Of a stretch of 64,000 bases of DNA, positions 62,201 to 64,000 are shown piece after piece. Made by a program: the position numbers and the translations under genes. The notes under the pieces were generated by a model. That model saw only the letters and a program-made list of their open reading frames with translations, was not told the DNA's origin and searched no databases. The stretch's first letter is position 1; each line of letters opens with the position of its first letter. Source of the stretch: Rhodoblastus acidophilus (GTDB taxonomy: Bacteria; Pseudomonadota; Alphaproteobacteria; Rhizobiales; Beijerinckiaceae); assembly GCF_025961575.1 (NCBI RefSeq), contig NZ_JAOQNX010000021.1, positions 36,432-100,431 on the forward strand, read 5' to 3'.

Positions 62201-62628
62201 GTCTGATTGTGCGCGCCGCCGGGGCGGCAAATGCCGATCAGCGCGCCGCCCGCCGCCGCCTCCGGCGCAACCACCGCCACGTCGCCGATCGAGACAATGC
62301 CAACCAGCCTTTTGCCGCGATCCATCACCGGCAGGCGCCTGAGCTGAACCTCGCCCATGGCGCGCGCCACCGTTTCGATATCCTGGTCCTCAAAGCAAAA
62401 GGTCACGTCGCGCGACATCACCTCGCGGATGGGAGTCTCCGGCCCCTTTCGCGCGGCGACGGCGCGCACGGCGATGTCGCGGTCGGTGATGATGCCCACA
62501 AGGCGCCCGTTGTCGCGGACGGGCAGCACCCCGGCGTCATGCGCCGCCATCAGTTCGGCCGCCCGCGCGATCGTGTCGTCGGCCTGCGCCACCTGGACGT
62601 CTCGGGTCATGGTCTCGCACACACGCAT
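62197..62628 (-). CDS. Tandem CBS-domain protein
   Basis: The 143-residue protein has two CBS domains: VCETMTRDVQVAQADDTIARAAELM...DNGRLVGIITDRDIAVRA and VMSRDVTFCFEDQDIETVARAM...RLVGIVSIGDVAVV. CBS pairs bind adenine nucleotides and act as energy sensors. The ATG at 62628 follows GGGAGAGG. An EcfG-type promoter is upstream and the PRTase-kinase fusion is coupled downstream. Confidence 0.9.
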   Translation of the reverse strand: MRVCETMTRDVQVAQADDTIARAAELMAAHDAGVLPVRDNGRLVGIITDRDIAVRAVAARKGPETPIREVMSRDVTFCFEDQDIETVARAMGEVQLRRLPVMDRGKRLVGIVSIGDVAVVAPEAAAGGALIGICRPGGAHNQT

Positions 62629-62659
62629 CCGCCTCTCCCTGAAAACAAGGCGCGTTCGG

Positions 62660-62685
62660 AACGCCGCTCGACGCGGCCGAGTTCC
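62660..62685 (-). promoter_or_regulatory. EcfG-type promoter of the CBS-fusion operon
   Basis: On the minus strand GGAAC and CGTT are separated by 17 bases, 32 bases before the CBS gene ATG. Confidence 0.75.
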
Positions 62686-62724
62686 TGGGGATGCGCGCGC
62701 GCGCCGGAGCCAGAGAGGTCGCTC

Positions 62725-63168
62725 ATGCACATCCAATCCATGCTGTCATCCCATCCCGCACACGCCCACGGGCTCGCCGAACCGCTGGAGCTTTGCATCG
62801 AAGCCTGCATCGACTGCGCGGAAAGCTGCCGCATCTGCGCCGACGCCTGTCTGGGCGAGCCGATGGTCGCCGAACTCGTGCGCTGCATCAGGCTCAATCT
62901 CGATTGCGCCGATCTCTGCGACGTCATGGCGCGCGTCGGCGGCCGGCGCGCCGGCGATGGCGATGACCGCGTGCTTCGGCAGGTGATCCAGGTCTGTTGC
63001 GACGCATGCCGGGCCTGCGGCGCCGCGTGTCAGGGCCATGCCGAGAAGCACGATCACTGCCGCATCTGCGCCGAAACCTGCCACGCCTGCGAACAGGCGT
63101 GCCGCGATGCGCTGCGCGCGCTGTCGCCGTCCGCGGCCGGCGGCGCGTCCATCGGCGCCGGGATCTAG
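62725..63168 (+). CDS. Four-helix-bundle Cys-rich copper-binding protein (Csp/DUF326 type)
   Basis: The 147-residue protein has 19 Cys, mostly in CxxxC and CxxC steps along helices: CIEACIDCAESCRICADAC, VCCDACRACGAACQG and CRICAETCHACEQAC. This is the DUF326/copper storage protein layout, in which Cys lining a four-helix bundle bind many Cu(I). There is no signal peptide, so it resembles cytosolic Csp3 rather than exported Csp1. The short gap to the divergent CBS gene may share control. Confidence 0.88.
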   Translation: MHIQSMLSSHPAHAHGLAEPLELCIEACIDCAESCRICADACLGEPMVAELVRCIRLNLDCADLCDVMARVGGRRAGDGDDRVLRQVIQVCCDACRACGAACQGHAEKHDHCRICAETCHACEQACRDALRALSPSAAGGASIGAGI

Positions 63169-63218
63169 CTGTTTGGGTCTGGGTCTGAACGCAGAAAAAC
63201 GACAGTCGCAGCGCTCTT

Positions 63219-63232
63219 GACTATTTGGTCAA
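63219..63232. promoter_or_regulatory. TetR operator site 1
   Basis: GACTATTTGGTCAA, part of the inverted repeat TTGAC-N6-GTCAA, lies 31 bases before the tetR ATG. The same GACT-N4-GGTCAA pattern is at 63957-63970. Confidence 0.6.
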
Positions 63233-63263
63233 CAGGACTAAATTGCCTGTCAGGAGCAATGTG

Positions 63264-63887
63264 ATGGGCGGCCAAATTCCCGAAACCAAGAGACGGCTGA
63301 TCGCCGCCGCGCTGGAGTTGATCTGGCGCAGCAGCTATGGGTCCGTCAGCGTCGACGACATCTGCAAGGCCGCGGATGTGCGCAAGGGCAGCTTTTATCA
63401 CTTCTTCCCGTCCAAGGCCGATCTCGCCGTCGCCGCCATGGACCATGCCGACAAGGAGTTGCGCGCCACCTACGACCGCATCTTCTCGCCGGCCTCTCCG
63501 CCCTTGCAGCGGCTCGAAGAGCTCGCCGCCTTCATCTACGACAGCCAGAAGCAGGCGGCGGAGAAATATGGCCACGCCTGTGGCTGCCCCTGTGCGTCCC
63601 TCGGGTCGGAAATGGGGGCGCAGGAGCCGGAAATCCGCGCCAAATTCGATGAACAGCGGCGACACAAGACCCGCTACTACCAGAATGTCATCCGCGATCT
63701 CGTCGCGGAGGGCCTGCTGCCCGCCGCGTCCGACGTCAAGGCCAAGGCGGACGAGATGTTCACCTATCTCATGGGCCGCGTGATGCTGGCGCGGATCGAG
63801 AACGATCTCGAACCGCTCCGGCGCGACCTGAAGGACGGCATTTTTCGCACGCTCGGCCTTTCGGTCGAGACGATTCCCGCCGCCTGA
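63264..63887 (+). CDS. TetR/AcrR-family transcriptional regulator
   Basis: The 207-residue protein has an N-terminal TetR helix-turn-helix (IAAALELIWRSSYGSVSVDDICKAADVRKGSFYHFFPSKADL) and a ligand domain with the Cys cluster GHACGCPCASLG, perhaps redox- or electrophile-sensing as in NemR-like regulators. The ATG at 63264 follows AGGAG. Matching operator sites lie before it and before the next gene, so it probably represses both. Confidence 0.9.
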   Translation: MGGQIPETKRRLIAAALELIWRSSYGSVSVDDICKAADVRKGSFYHFFPSKADLAVAAMDHADKELRATYDRIFSPASPPLQRLEELAAFIYDSQKQAAEKYGHACGCPCASLGSEMGAQEPEIRAKFDEQRRHKTRYYQNVIRDLVAEGLLPAASDVKAKADEMFTYLMGRVMLARIENDLEPLRRDLKDGIFRTLGLSVETIPAA

Positions 63888-63916
63888 TCCCCCCGGACAG
63901 GCCGCCGCCGAACAGC

Positions 63917-63942
63917 AAAAGTCGCTTTCACGCGGCTTTTTT
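63917..63942 (+). terminator. Terminator after tetR
   Basis: AAAAGTCGC TTTCAC GCGGCTTTTTT forms a 9-bp stem with one G-T pair and ends in a T run. Confidence 0.75.
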
Positions 63943-63956
63943 CGGACTTAAGACTA

Positions 63957-63970
63957 GACTGACCGGTCAA
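63957..63970. promoter_or_regulatory. TetR operator site 2
   Basis: GACTGACCGGTCAA contains the palindrome TGACCGGTCA and shares GACT-N4-GGTCAA with site 1. It lies 20 bases before the ATG at 63991. Confidence 0.6.
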
Positions 63971-63990
63971 CTCATTCAATGGAGCCGCAC

Positions 63991-64000
63991 ATGACCCTTA
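63991..64000 (+). CDS. Start of a gene cut by the window end
   Basis: ATG ACC CTT A follows TGGAG and a TetR operator. Only three codons are visible, so the product is unknown. It is probably the TetR target. Confidence 0.55.

Overview
The window reads as GC-rich alphaproteobacterial chromosome, most likely order Hyphomicrobiales (Rhizobiales). The main reasons are a complete PhyR-NepR-EcfG general stress response locus, an Omp25/Omp31-type outer-membrane barrel, a Tat-exported OpgD-type glucan protein, a CbbR-like LysR regulator, and interspersed intergenic palindromes of the type common in that order. A cytosolic four-helix Cys-rich copper protein and the CbbR-like regulator would suit a methylotroph or autotroph such as the Beijerinckiaceae/Methylocystaceae, but genus is not determined. 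I found no rRNA, tRNA, transposase, integrase or CRISPR array.

Positions 1-30 kb are mostly housekeeping genes. In order they hold the end of sdhB; an aminotransferase with purK and purE; two DUF465 proteins; prpE; an unusual serralysin-like protease fused to a Hint domain; an ACT-domain regulator; a sirtuin; a membrane patatin-like lipase; and LysR/LuxR regulators with a quinone-reductase-like NmrA protein. They continue with a CYTH-CHAD protein, a WD40 protein, a DUF938 methyltransferase, an outer-membrane barrel, a BTLCP cysteine proteinase, an orphan metal-ABC ATPase overlapping a His-rich microprotein, opgD, a parvulin, argJ, mutT and a GNAT acetyltransferase.

Positions 30-41 kb are a general stress response island: dps with a 25-residue microprotein, a DUF1328/CHASE3-kinase/response-regulator/HisKA_2-kinase operon, a DUF883 protein, ecfG, nepR, phyR, hemerythrin, CsbD, an SDR operon, MgtC, DUF4142, iron-permease-like and DUF892 proteins. 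Eleven sites matching GGAAC-N16/17-(C/G)GTT, the alphaproteobacterial EcfG promoter pattern, lie in the correct orientation before genes between 30.9 and 62.7 kb; two more have a CGTCGTT variant. I noticed none in the left half.

Positions 41-62 kb are carbohydrate and surface-glycan genes. A first plus-strand operon has a GT4 glycosyltransferase, a glycogen-debranching-type glucosidase, a 36-residue coupled ORF, a polysaccharide pyruvyl transferase and an FrhB-like iron-sulfur protein. A second unit is twelve genes in two convergent operons (48.0-60.2 kb). It has an inositol-phosphate synthase, a histidine phosphatase, a methyltransferase, an apparently rearranged glycoside hydrolase, three nucleotide-sugar epimerases/decarboxylases, four glycosyltransferases and a B12-type radical SAM enzyme. 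Both arms appear to start at EcfG-type promoters, so this looks like a stress-induced glycan pathway of unknown product. The right end has a PRTase-kinase-like fusion with a CBS protein, a Cys-rich copper-binding protein, and a TetR regulator with two matching operator sites, one before tetR and one before the gene cut off at the window end.
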